Under the pieces are notes generated by a model. The model had not been told where the DNA came from. It ran no database searches and was given only the letters and a program-made list of their open reading frames with translations. A DNA stretch of 64,000 nucleotides from assembly GCF_965204935.1 (NCBI RefSeq), contig NZ_CBDBFO010000002.1. One strand, given 5' to 3'. This document shows, piece by piece, positions 1-8,601 of this stretch (the first letter of the stretch is position 1; every line of letters starts with the position of its first letter). Source of the stretch: Hoeflea_A sp965204935 (lineage in GTDB: Bacteria; Pseudomonadota; Alphaproteobacteria; Rhizobiales; Rhizobiaceae). The position numbers and the translations under genes were made by a program.

Positions 1-1085
1 TTGTTGCCGGTAAGCTCGGCATAGGCCTTGAGGCCGCGCGTCAGCGCCAGGCGGAAGCCAGCCTCATGGGTGCCGCCTTCGGGCGTCGGTACCGTGTTGC
101 AATAGGAATTGATGAAGGCGTCGCCCGTATACCATGTGACGGCCCACTCGACGGTGCCGTGCCCGCCGGTTTTTTCGGAGCGGCCGTGGAAAATGTCCCG
201 TGTGACCTTGTGCTCCGGGCCGATGCTTTCGTCGAGATAATCCTTCAGCCCGCCCGGGAAGTGGAAGGTCGCCTTCGGTGGCGTTTCGCTCTTCTCGTCC
301 AGAAGGGCCGGATCACAGGTCCAGCGGATCTCGACGCCGCCGAACAGGTAAGCCTTGGAGCGCGCCATCTTGAACAGGCGGGCGGGATCGAAACCGGCGC
401 CTTTGCCGAATATCTCGGCGTCGGGATGGAAACGGACCTTGGTGCCGCGGCGATTGTGCACCTCACCCAGATCCTGCAATTTTCCCTTCGGCTGGCCGCG
501 CGAGAAGTCCTGCCGGTAGAGATGCCGGTTGCGGGCGACCTCGACCTCCAGGTGATCCGAGAGCGCATTGACGACCGAGACGCCGACACCATGCAGGCCA
601 CCGGATGTCTCGTAGACCTTCGAGTCGAATTTGCCGCCGGCGTGCAGCGTCGTCATGATCACTTCAAGCGCGGACTTGTTCTTGTATTTCGGATGCGGGT
701 CGACCGGTATGCCGCGCCCGTTATCCGTGACACTGAGGAAACCGTCCGCCTCGAGCTCGACCTCGATGACCTTGGCGTGGCCCGCGACGGCCTCGTCCAT
801 GGCATTATCGATGACTTCCGCGAACAAATGATGCAGGGCTTTGGCGTCAGTGCCGCCTATGTACATGCCAGGTCTGCGCCTGACCGGCTCGAGACCTTCA
901 AGGACCTCGATGTCGGACGCAGAATAGCCGGCTTCGGCATTGTCCTTCATTGCTGCTGCCTTGCTGGTACGTGTCCGCTTCGCCCGGGATTGCGATCCGG
1001 ATTTGCTGGTTTCTCTATCGCTTGCCGCATTGTCGGACGCTTGCGGCGCGTCCAGGCCGTTAAAGAGATCAGTCGTATCATCCAT
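1..1085 (-). CDS. parE: DNA topoisomerase IV subunit B, 5' part only (runs off the left edge)
   Basis: The first 361 residues of a type II topoisomerase ATPase subunit, which with ParC decatenates daughter chromosomes. A variable Lys/Ser/Ala-rich leader of about 45 residues precedes the GHKL ATPase domain. Visible motifs are GLEPVRRRPGMYIG, EVIDNAMDEA (ATP-binding Asn), DNGRGIPVD and GGLHGVGVSVVNALS. The segment KVYETSGGLHGVG and the later EGGTHEAGFR favour ParE over GyrB. I chose the ATG at 1085 because it opens the frame before the conserved domain; a second Met just before the domain is possible. The remaining half (TOPRIM and C-terminal domain) lies outside the window. It is a core gene, separate from the gltA unit. 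Confidence 0.9.
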   Translation of the reverse strand, partial: MDDTTDLFNGLDAPQASDNAASDRETSKSGSQSRAKRTRTSKAAAMKDNAEAGYSASDIEVLEGLEPVRRRPGMYIGGTDAKALHHLFAEVIDNAMDEAVAGHAKVIEVELEADGFLSVTDNGRGIPVDPHPKYKNKSALEVIMTTLHAGGKFDSKVYETSGGLHGVGVSVVNALSDHLEVEVARNRHLYRQDFSRGQPKGKLQDLGEVHNRRGTKVRFHPDAEIFGKGAGFDPARLFKMARSKAYLFGGVEIRWTCDPALLDEKSETPPKATFHFPGGLKDYLDESIGPEHKVTRDIFHGRSEKTGGHGTVEWAVTWYTGDAFINSYCNTVPTPEGGTHEAGFRLALTRGLKAYAELTGN

Positions 1086-1327
1086 CGCGCAGACGGGCCC
1101 TCGTCATCCATCCGCAATGGGCCTGTGCCGAAATCGCGACCGGACCCTTGCATTGATTCGCATCGCAGAGAGTCTGCCAGAATCAAGCGCTTGTTGCGAG
1201 TGCGGGTCCGCTGCCATTGAGCATTATCTTGACCGGGATTTCTGGCAATGTGGCATATTTGAAGCAAATTGGGCCCCGGAGATGACTGTCTTCGCCGAAG
1301 CCGCCAAGTCGCTCGCCCGGAGCCCCG

Positions 1328-2620
1328 TCAGGAGCGGCTGGAAATCGGGATGTAGTCGCGGCTTGTCTCGCCGGTGTAGAGCTGGCGCGGCCGGCCGATC
1401 CTTTGGTGCGGATCCTCGATCATTTCCTTCCACTGCGCGATCCATCCGACCGTTCGTGCAAGCGCAAATAGAACGGTGAACATGGTTGTCGGGAAGCCGA
1501 GTGCCTTAAGCGTGATGCCCGAATAGAAATCGATATTCGGATAGAGCTTCTTCTCGATGAAGTATTCGTCGGTCAGAGCAATGCGCTCAAGTTCGATGGC
1601 AACATCGAGAAGCGGATCGTCCTTGATCCCGAGCTCGGCCAGCACCTCATGCGTTGTCTTCTGCATGATCTTGGCGCGCGGATCGTAGTTCTTGTAGACC
1701 CGGTGGCCGAAACCCATCAGGCGGAACGGATCGTCATGGTCCTTGGCGCGGGCGATATATTCGGGAATGTTGTCCACCGTGCCGATTTCGGAAAGCATGT
1801 TCAACGCCGCTTCATTGGCGCCGCCATGAGCGGGGCCCCAAAGACAGGCAATGCCCGCTGCAATGCAGGCAAACGGATTGGCGCCTGACGAGCCGGCAAG
1901 ACGCACCGTGGAGGTGGAGGCATTCTGTTCATGGTCCGCATGCAGGATGAAGATGCGATCCATGGCACGGGCCAGAACCGGATTGACCACATACTCCTCG
2001 CAGGGAACCGCGAAACACATGTGAATGAAATTGGCGGCGTAATCGAGGTCGTTCCTCGGATAAACGAAGGGCTGTCCGATGTGGTACTTGTATGCCATTG
2101 CGGCAATTGTCGGCATTTTGGCGATCATGCGCAGGCTGGCAACCATGCGCTGATGCGGATCGGTGATGTCGGTCGAGTCGTGATAGAAGGCCGACAGTGC
2201 GCCGACAACGCCGCACATGATGGCCATGGGGTGCGCATCACGCCTAAAACCGGTGAAAAAGCGGGACATCTGTTCGTGGATCATCGTGTGGCGGGTCACA
2301 CGGTAGTCGAAATCGGCCTTTTGCGACTTGTTCGGCAACTCGCCGTAAAGAAGCAGGTAGCAGACCTCCAGGAAATCGCCGTGCTCGGCCAACTGATCAA
2401 TGGGATAGCCGCGGTGCAGAAGCACGCCGGCGTCGCCGTCAATATAGGTTATCTTGGATTCGCATGAGGCCGTGGAGGTAAATCCGGGATCGTAGGTAAA
2501 GGTGCCTGTTTCCTTGTAAAGGCTTGCGATATCAATGACATCCGGACCAACCGTTCCGCCGCGAACCTGCAATTCGACGTCGTTGCTATCGACAGAGAGC
2601 TTTGCCTTCGATTCCGTCAT
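1328..2620 (-). CDS. gltA: Citrate synthase
   Basis: 430 residues, the usual length for the hexameric type II citrate synthase of Gram-negative bacteria. It condenses oxaloacetate and acetyl-CoA at the entry of the TCA cycle in the cytoplasm. The catalytic triad is in place: His265 (GPAHGGANE), His306 (FGHRVYK) and Asp364 (NIDFYSG). An N-terminal beta-rich domain with TSTASCESKITYIDG is typical of the alphaproteobacterial enzyme. It follows gltX on the same strand with a 340-base gap, so it probably has its own promoter. Confidence 0.97.
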   Translation of the reverse strand: MTESKAKLSVDSNDVELQVRGGTVGPDVIDIASLYKETGTFTYDPGFTSTASCESKITYIDGDAGVLLHRGYPIDQLAEHGDFLEVCYLLLYGELPNKSQKADFDYRVTRHTMIHEQMSRFFTGFRRDAHPMAIMCGVVGALSAFYHDSTDITDPHQRMVASLRMIAKMPTIAAMAYKYHIGQPFVYPRNDLDYAANFIHMCFAVPCEEYVVNPVLARAMDRIFILHADHEQNASTSTVRLAGSSGANPFACIAAGIACLWGPAHGGANEAALNMLSEIGTVDNIPEYIARAKDHDDPFRLMGFGHRVYKNYDPRAKIMQKTTHEVLAELGIKDDPLLDVAIELERIALTDEYFIEKKLYPNIDFYSGITLKALGFPTTMFTVLFALARTVGWIAQWKEMIEDPHQRIGRPRQLYTGETSRDYIPISSRS

Positions 2621-2960
2621 ATCGGTCCCCTTATATTATCATTCAAACACGACCCTTGGAGGTTCCCGCGGATCAAACCGGAAATGCTTTGCGCCGTTGC
2701 TAGCCGATTTCACACGCGCTGCCAAGCTAGGCATTGGTGTAATTGTGCACTGCAATGCGACCGGTACAACAGACGACCGTTGCCGCTCCGCCTTTGCCAA
2801 GCAGTTGCAATATGTGCCTGTTTTCCATGAGCAACCGTCATTTGACGGCGGTTTGTGCCGCCGAATTTGCCAGTTGCCGCACGTTATCGTGAAACTTACA
2901 AGCCGCCTGCAGATCAGTACTTACCGCACTGCACCGTAAAATTCCAGTGTTCGGAACCGA
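2621..2960. other. gltX-gltA intergenic region
   Basis: 340 bases with no convincing gene. It should carry the gltA promoter on the minus strand. A candidate TTGGCA with a TAGCAA-like -10 near 2700-2735 is weak. The short inverted repeat GATCAGT-CCA-ACTGATC lies across the gltX stop codon but lacks a T-run, so I do not call it a terminator. Confidence 0.4.
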
Positions 2961-4382
2961 TCAGTCCAACTGATCCCGTATTCTGCCCAGGGCCTCTTCG
3001 CGGCCGAGCACGGCGATCACATCAAAAACGCCAGGCGATGTCGTTCGCCCGGTAAGAGCGGCGCGCAGTGGCTGTGCGACCTTTCCTAGTTTGAGTTCCC
3101 GGGCGTCAGCAAAGGCGCGGATCACCGTTTCCAGGCGTTCAACGTCCCAATCGGCCACGGTCTCCAGTTGAGGCAAAAGAAGCCGAAGAACGTCGCGCCC
3201 GCCATCGACCAGGATCTGTTCCGCCTTTTCCTCGTTCTCTAACGGGCGTTCGGCGAAGAGGAAGCGGGCACCGTCGGCAAGGTCGACCAGGGTCCTTGCG
3301 CGTTCCTTCAGGCCGGGCATCGCAGTTTTCAATTTCCCGGTAATGTCCTCAGTCAGACGCTGTTCAAAGAATGCGCCGCCTTCCATATAGGGAAGGAAAT
3401 TGACGAGATCGCGGACCAGATCGCCGTCGTCGCTGTGTCGGACATAATGCGCGTTGATTGCTTCCAGTTTCTTGATATCGAAGCGTGCGGCGCCCTTGTT
3501 GATATGGGCAATATCAAACCATTCGATCATCTGCTTCATCGAAATGATCTCGTCGTCACCATGGCTCCAGCCGAGGCGCACGAGATAATTGCAAAGTGCT
3601 TCCGGGAGATAGCCCATCGCACGATAGGCTTCGGCGCCGAGCGCGCCGTGGCGCTTGGAAAGTTTGGCACCGTCGGGACCATGGATCAGTGGAATATGCG
3701 CCATATTCGGCACCGGCCAACCCATCGCTTCATAGATGATGGTCTGACGCGCCGCATTGGTCAGGTGATCGTCGCCACGAATGATATCCGTAACGGCCAT
3801 GTCGTGATCATCGACGACAACGGCCAGCATATAGGTCGGATTGCCGTCGGAGCGCAGGATAATGAAATCGTCAAGATCGTCGTTTGGGAATGATACTTCA
3901 CCCTGGACCTTGTCGGCGACGACGGTTGCACCCTGGAGCGGCGCCTTGATGCGGATGGCCGGCACGGCATCGGCAGGCGCATTGGACGGGTCTCGATCGC
4001 GCCAGCGGCCGTCATAACGCGGCGGGCGACCCTCGGCTCGCGCGTTTTCACGCATCTCCTCAAGTTCCTGCGGGGTCGCAAAGCACTTATACGCCTTTCC
4101 GGCATCGAGCAGTTGCTGCGCGACCTCGCGGTGACGTTCGACCCGTTCATACTGGGATATGGCCTCGCCGTCCCACGAAAGCCCCAACCAATCAAGACCG
4201 TCCTGAATGGCTGCAACAGCTTCCTCGGAGTAGCGGCTGCGGTCCGTGTCCTCGATGCGCAGCAGCATTTTGCCGCCACGGTTCCTCGCATACAGCCAGT
4301 TGAACAGGGCGGTCCGTGCACCGCCGATGTGCAAGAAACCGGTCGGTGAGGGCGCGAAACGGGTGATGACTTCACCGGACAT
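2961..4382 (-). CDS. gltX: Glutamyl-tRNA synthetase
   Basis: 473 residues, class I aminoacyl-tRNA synthetase that charges tRNA-Glu (and, in bacteria lacking GlnRS, often tRNA-Gln for later amidation). The HIGH motif appears as FLHIGG at residues 17-21 and the KMSKS loop as KLSKR at 240-244. The C-terminal third is the alpha-helical anticodon-binding domain. Many alphaproteobacteria carry two GluRS paralogues; whether this is the Glu- or Gln-specialised copy cannot be told from sequence alone. It is a core gene on the same strand as gltA and divergent from comEC, 152 bases away. Confidence 0.96.
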   Translation of the reverse strand: MSGEVITRFAPSPTGFLHIGGARTALFNWLYARNRGGKMLLRIEDTDRSRYSEEAVAAIQDGLDWLGLSWDGEAISQYERVERHREVAQQLLDAGKAYKCFATPQELEEMRENARAEGRPPRYDGRWRDRDPSNAPADAVPAIRIKAPLQGATVVADKVQGEVSFPNDDLDDFIILRSDGNPTYMLAVVVDDHDMAVTDIIRGDDHLTNAARQTIIYEAMGWPVPNMAHIPLIHGPDGAKLSKRHGALGAEAYRAMGYLPEALCNYLVRLGWSHGDDEIISMKQMIEWFDIAHINKGAARFDIKKLEAINAHYVRHSDDGDLVRDLVNFLPYMEGGAFFEQRLTEDITGKLKTAMPGLKERARTLVDLADGARFLFAERPLENEEKAEQILVDGGRDVLRLLLPQLETVADWDVERLETVIRAFADARELKLGKVAQPLRAALTGRTTSPGVFDVIAVLGREEALGRIRDQLD

Positions 4383-4534
4383 GGAGTTTCCCTGTTCTAT
4401 TCGGACTGTCTGGAACGTGGCGCGTCATGTAACACACAACCGCCAGAGTGCAAGGCCTTGCCGGCGCTTGCTTTGCCGCCTGGCCATTGCTGTGTAGGAT
4501 CACAGTGGCAGGCAATCGGTGAGGCGACGTTTCC

Positions 4535-6856
4535 ATGGAAAGGACAGGCGCGGCAGGGGACCGGTCTGAACCTCGTGAGAGCGGCGGTGGGATTGATGCC
4601 GTCGTTTTGAATACAATGGGAGAAGGCAGACGCACCGGGCTTCTCGATCGTCTTTCAGGTCTGCTGCGGGAGGAGTGCGGAACCGGTCAAACGGTTCTGT
4701 GGCTGCCGGTGGCAATGGCACTTGGTGCCGTCTTGTGGTTCAGCAGCACCGTAAAGTTTGCGCTATTACCCATTGCGGTCCTGTTTACAGTCCTTGTCCT
4801 TTGGCTCTTTGCAAGAGACGAGGGCCGATGGAGGGGATTCCTGATCCTGGCGGCGGCCTGCCTCGCTGGAATGCTTGCCTCCGAGTTTGAAACCTTCAGG
4901 CATCAGACAATCCTGTTAGACAGCGAGTTGACAACCCGGATCGAAGGCCGTGTTGTGGACAAGGAACTCGATCATGCAGACCGCTGGCGATACACGGTCG
5001 ATATTGCAAGGACATATGACCCGGAAATCAGAAGACCGCCCGAACGGGTCAGGCTCGTTGCACGCGGCGATCATCCACCGGTTGAGATTGGCGGCCTGAT
5101 TTCAGGTCTGGCGCGGTTGCAGCCACCGTCCGGTCCAGCTCTGCCGGGCGGTTTTGACTTTGCCTTCCACTCCTATTTCAACGGTTTGGGTGCCTATGGC
5201 TTCTTCTACGGGACGCCAGACATCATGGCCGAGGCGGACGCTACTGCGATGACCCTGCCGTCCCGCTTTCGTCTCGGCCTGTCACGTCAGCGGGCTGCGG
5301 TCGCGGCGCGCGTCCGTTCGGTATTGCCGGGTGATACGGGCGGTTTTGCCAGTGCGCTGACAGTTGCCGACCGGCGCGGCCTCAGTCCCGATACGGTGGA
5401 AGCGCTGCGCGCCAGCGGACTTGCCCATGTCCTTGCAATATCAGGGCTTCACATGGCGCTGGTCGCCGGCACATTCTTCCTGATGTTGCGCACCGCCTTC
5501 AGCTTTTTTCCTGCCGTCGCCCAGGCGCTGCCGGTGAAGAAAATCGCAGCGGTCGGCGCGCTTCTGGTTGCGACGCTTTATCTGTTCATTTCAGGTGCCA
5601 GCGTCTCCACACAGCGGGCCTGGATCATGCTCGCCATCATTCTTGTCGCTGTGCTCGTCGACCGTCCGGCACTGACCATGCGCAACGTCGCGATCGCCGC
5701 GATCGTCATCATCGCGATCTCGCCATCCGCGGTTCTCGGGCCGGGCTTCCAAATGTCCTTCGCGGCGACCGCAGCGTTGATCGCGATATATTCGCTGTGG
5801 CGGAAATCGTCCGATATGAAATACGTGACGCCAGGCTATTCCGGGCAGGGCGGTTTGCGTGTTGTCACCGTGTTCTTTGTCGGCCTGGCGGTGACATCAA
5901 TCGTGGCCGGGCTGGCGACGGCGCCTTATTCAATCTTCCACTTTCACCGCGTCGCCACGTTGGGCCTGCTGGCGAACCTGGCCGCCATGCCGGTGGTGAC
6001 GTTTGTTGTCATGCCCATGGGGCTTGTGTCGATGCTCGCCATGCCGATCGGCCTGGAGCACTGGCCCCTTGTCGCCATGGGTGCTGGGCTTGATGCGGTT
6101 ATATGGATCGCACATTCGGTCGCGGATCTTGGCGGACATGTGGTGATCGGGCGGATCAATACCGGAATGCTCCTTGTGCTGACCGCCGGGTTCCTGTTGT
6201 TCGCACTCGGCAAGACGCGACTGCGGATCGCCGGGCTTGCTGTCGCACTTTGCGCCGGCGTGTTTTTGGTAATCCCGTCGCGTGATGATCCGATCAGTGT
6301 TGTTTCAGAAGACGGTCGCCTTGTGGCGTTGGTTTCCGACAACACACTGGCAACGAACCGAAAAAGACCAGGCGCGTTCATATTCGAACAGTGGCAGCAC
6401 GCACTGAACAGAACAAGGACGGTCGGCCCGGTCGTCGATGCGGCTGAGGGTAGCGATAAAGACAGCCCGACGACGCTTCTCCCGGTCTTCATCAGACGAT
6501 CCGAAACCATGCCGGGATTTCTTTGCGCGAAAAAACTGTTTTGCGTCGGCGTAGCGGGGCAGGGTGCTATAGTCGCCGTGCTGGAGGATCTCCGTTTTCT
6601 CGGCCCCGCCTGCGATTATGCGGATCTTGTTGTGACGGCGAAGCGCATCGCGCTCGAACGCTGCTACTCCGGTGCGATCCTCGTTACCGGGCGCATGCTC
6701 AGGCAAAGCGGATCGCTGGAAGTCCGCCAGGGTGAAAACGAACTGGAAATTGTATCGGCCATCGGACTTGCCGATCGGCAATGGACAAGGCAACGCTTCT
6801 TCGATTGGCGCAGCATGACCTACACGCAGAGCATCCCGCCATGGCTGGCGCAATAG
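4535..6856 (+). CDS. comEC: ComEC/Rec2-family DNA uptake channel protein
   Basis: 773 residues, an integral inner-membrane protein related to the ComEC/Rec2 channel that passes single-stranded DNA during transformation. It has N-terminal hydrophobic helices with a DUF4131-like soluble stretch (about 90-230). The Competence core begins near residue 300 with VLAISGLHMALVAG and continues through some ten hydrophobic segments. The C-terminal region is short and I see no metallo-beta-lactamase HxHxDH motif, as is common in Rhizobiales copies. Competence has not been shown for most of these hosts. The start at 4535 is uncertain; Met28 (4616) is an alternative. It converges on lexA, which ends 34 bases away. 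Confidence 0.88.
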   Translation: MERTGAAGDRSEPRESGGGIDAVVLNTMGEGRRTGLLDRLSGLLREECGTGQTVLWLPVAMALGAVLWFSSTVKFALLPIAVLFTVLVLWLFARDEGRWRGFLILAAACLAGMLASEFETFRHQTILLDSELTTRIEGRVVDKELDHADRWRYTVDIARTYDPEIRRPPERVRLVARGDHPPVEIGGLISGLARLQPPSGPALPGGFDFAFHSYFNGLGAYGFFYGTPDIMAEADATAMTLPSRFRLGLSRQRAAVAARVRSVLPGDTGGFASALTVADRRGLSPDTVEALRASGLAHVLAISGLHMALVAGTFFLMLRTAFSFFPAVAQALPVKKIAAVGALLVATLYLFISGASVSTQRAWIMLAIILVAVLVDRPALTMRNVAIAAIVIIAISPSAVLGPGFQMSFAATAALIAIYSLWRKSSDMKYVTPGYSGQGGLRVVTVFFVGLAVTSIVAGLATAPYSIFHFHRVATLGLLANLAAMPVVTFVVMPMGLVSMLAMPIGLEHWPLVAMGAGLDAVIWIAHSVADLGGHVVIGRINTGMLLVLTAGFLLFALGKTRLRIAGLAVALCAGVFLVIPSRDDPISVVSEDGRLVALVSDNTLATNRKRPGAFIFEQWQHALNRTRTVGPVVDAAEGSDKDSPTTLLPVFIRRSETMPGFLCAKKLFCVGVAGQGAIVAVLEDLRFLGPACDYADLVVTAKRIALERCYSGAILVTGRMLRQSGSLEVRQGENELEIVSAIGLADRQWTRQRFFDWRSMTYTQSIPPWLAQ

Positions 6857-6889
6857 CGGCCGCGCGCCGACCGGCCTTCTCGAAGTCGA

Positions 6890-7609
6890 TTAGTGATAGC
6901 GTCGAATCAATCCGACAAGCTTGCCCTGAATCTTGACCTGATCGGGGCCGAATATGCGCGTCTCATAGGCCGGGTTTGCCGCTTCAAGGGCGATGGACGC
7001 ACCTTTCCGGCGGAACCGTTTGAGTGTCGCTTCCTCATCGTCGACAAGCGCCACGACAATTTCGCCCGGGTTGGCCGTTGCCGTGTTCTTGATGACCACC
7101 GTGTCGCCGTCAAATATGCCGGCCTCGATCATCGAGTCGCCCTTGACCTCGAGTGCGTAGTGTTCGCCGCTGGAGAGAATTTCCGGCGGTACGCTGATCG
7201 TATGCGTAATGTTCTGGATTGCGGAAATCGGTACACCCGCCGCAATGCGGCCCATGACCGGCACACTGGCCGCAGGTTCCGCATGATCATCCCTGTGAAG
7301 CGGCTGAACATTGTCCTCGGGTGCCGGCTTTCCAAGGCTGCCCTCGATTACACTGGGAGAGAACCCCTTGCGCGGCTGACTGCCGGGGATCATGGTTTCG
7401 GGCAAACGAAGAACTTCAAGCGCTCTCGCCCGATTGGGCAGGCGGCGGATGAACCCGCGTTCCTCCAGCGCCGTGATCAGGCGATGAATACCCGATTTAG
7501 ATGCGAGGTCGAGCGCTTCCTTCATCTCATCGAAGGACGGGGGGATGCCCGATTCCTTCATTCTTTCATGGATGAAGAGCAGAAGTTCGTGTTGTTTGCG
7601 CGTCAGCAT
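6890..7609 (-). CDS. lexA: LexA SOS repressor / autoprotease
   Basis: 239 residues. The N-terminal winged helix (1-65, starting MLTRKQHELLLFIHERM) binds SOS boxes. The C-terminal S24 peptidase domain cuts itself at Ala124-Gly125 (RIAAG) when RecA is activated. The catalytic dyad is Ser159 (VKGDSM) and Lys197 (ATLKRF). I start at 7609 rather than the longer upstream frame because the conserved protein begins here and the SOS box lies between 7656 and 7670. It is divergent from nothing: the next gene leftward is convergent comEC, and the upstream gene is the end of the accessory block. Confidence 0.97.
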   Translation of the reverse strand: MLTRKQHELLLFIHERMKESGIPPSFDEMKEALDLASKSGIHRLITALEERGFIRRLPNRARALEVLRLPETMIPGSQPRKGFSPSVIEGSLGKPAPEDNVQPLHRDDHAEPAASVPVMGRIAAGVPISAIQNITHTISVPPEILSSGEHYALEVKGDSMIEAGIFDGDTVVIKNTATANPGEIVVALVDDEEATLKRFRRKGASIALEAANPAYETRIFGPDQVKIQGKLVGLIRRYH

Positions 7610-7655
7610 CGCTGGCTCCCGAGTCGGAGAAACAAATACGGAACATACACTATAT

Positions 7656-7670
7656 GTTCCAGTTGTGTTC
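7656..7670 (-). promoter_or_regulatory. SOS box in the lexA promoter (GTTC-N7-GTTC)
   Basis: GTTC at 7656-7659 and GTTC at 7667-7670 with exactly seven bases between, the alphaproteobacterial LexA site. On the lexA strand it reads GAAC-N7-GAAC. It sits between a possible -35 (TTGAAG) and -10 (TATAGT/TAGTGT), about 47 bases upstream of the start codon, as expected for autorepression. An overlapping inverted repeat GGAACATA-N5-TATGTTCC spans 7640-7660. Confidence 0.9.
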
Positions 7671-7832
7671 TTCAAGTGTTTATATTTCGTAAACAATGCG
7701 CCGGGGCGGGTGAAATTTCATAAAACAAGGGGACGCGTCCAAATCGCGAGCGACTATTTCTCGCGAATTCCGGGCACAAATGGGACGAAAATCGAATCGG
7801 AAGCCGGGCCGACCTGGCGGTCGACTGACTGT

Positions 7833-8579
7833 TCAATAGGTGGCGCGACCGCCCGACAGATCGAACACGCCGCCGGTGGTGAAGGAATTCTCCGCAGTAC
7901 ACAGCCAGACAATCATGTTGGCCGCTTCATTCACTTCGAGAAACCGACCGCGCGGAATTTTTGACAGCATGTAGTCGATGTGCTCCTGGCTCATCTGGTC
8001 GAAGATGCGTGTGCGCGCGGCTGCCGGTGTCACGCAGTTGACAGCAATGTCCTGGCCGGCGTGTTCCTTGCCCAACGATTTGGTCAGCGCCATGACCGCC
8101 GCCTTGGAGGCCGAATAGGCGGCTGCGTTCGGGTTGCCGTCCTTGCCTGCAACCGAAGCAATGTTGACGACGCGGCCATAGCCGTTCTTCACCATTTCCG
8201 GGAGGACGGCGCGGCAACAGTGGAAGATGCCGTTCAGATTGACCGCCACGATCTGGTGAAATTCGGCGACGGGATAATCCGTCACCGGAGCGTTCAATCC
8301 GGCAATGCCGGCCGAGTTGACGAGGATGTCGATGCGGCCGTGACGCCCGGCAGTGTTCTCGGCGAGCGCAGCAATTGCGTCGTAGTCGGTAACGTCTGCG
8401 CCGCTGGCTTCGGCGCGGTCGCCCAGTTGGGCCGCCGAGTCCGCCGCGAGCTTGCCATCGAGATCCCAAAGCACCACCGTCGCGCCCGAAGCGTGCAGGC
8501 GTTTGGCGACCGCCAGGCCGATACCCTGCGCGCCGCCTGTCACAATGGCGACCTGTCCTTCGAGATCGTACCGGTTCAT
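7833..8579 (-). CDS. Short-chain dehydrogenase/reductase (SDR)
   Basis: 248 residues, classical SDR. The cofactor loop is TGGAQGIG (14-21), and Asp39 in LWDLDG, at the end of the second beta strand, favours NAD over NADP. NSAG (88-91) stands in for the usual NNAG. The catalytic set is Ser142, Tyr155 and Lys159 (YSASK). Substrate is unknown; related enzymes act on sugar acids, hydroxy acids or 3-oxoacyl groups. It is the last gene of the long leftward cluster, 22 bases after the SMP-30 fusion gene, so it probably oxidises or reduces an intermediate of that pathway. Confidence 0.85.
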   Translation of the reverse strand: MNRYDLEGQVAIVTGGAQGIGLAVAKRLHASGATVVLWDLDGKLAADSAAQLGDRAEASGADVTDYDAIAALAENTAGRHGRIDILVNSAGIAGLNAPVTDYPVAEFHQIVAVNLNGIFHCCRAVLPEMVKNGYGRVVNIASVAGKDGNPNAAAYSASKAAVMALTKSLGKEHAGQDIAVNCVTPAAARTRIFDQMSQEHIDYMLSKIPRGRFLEVNEAANMIVWLCTAENSFTTGGVFDLSGGRATY

Positions 8580-8601
8580 GGCCTCATCCTTCTATCTCTT
8601 T

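Noticed and set aside
66..1220. A 384-residue plus-strand frame over parE
   Set aside because: The minus strand encodes an unmistakable GHKL ATPase domain.
7700..7832. An attachment site or tRNA end at the left border of the accessory block
   Set aside because: No tRNA-like fold, no integrase nearby, and no direct repeat shared with the right border near 56090.
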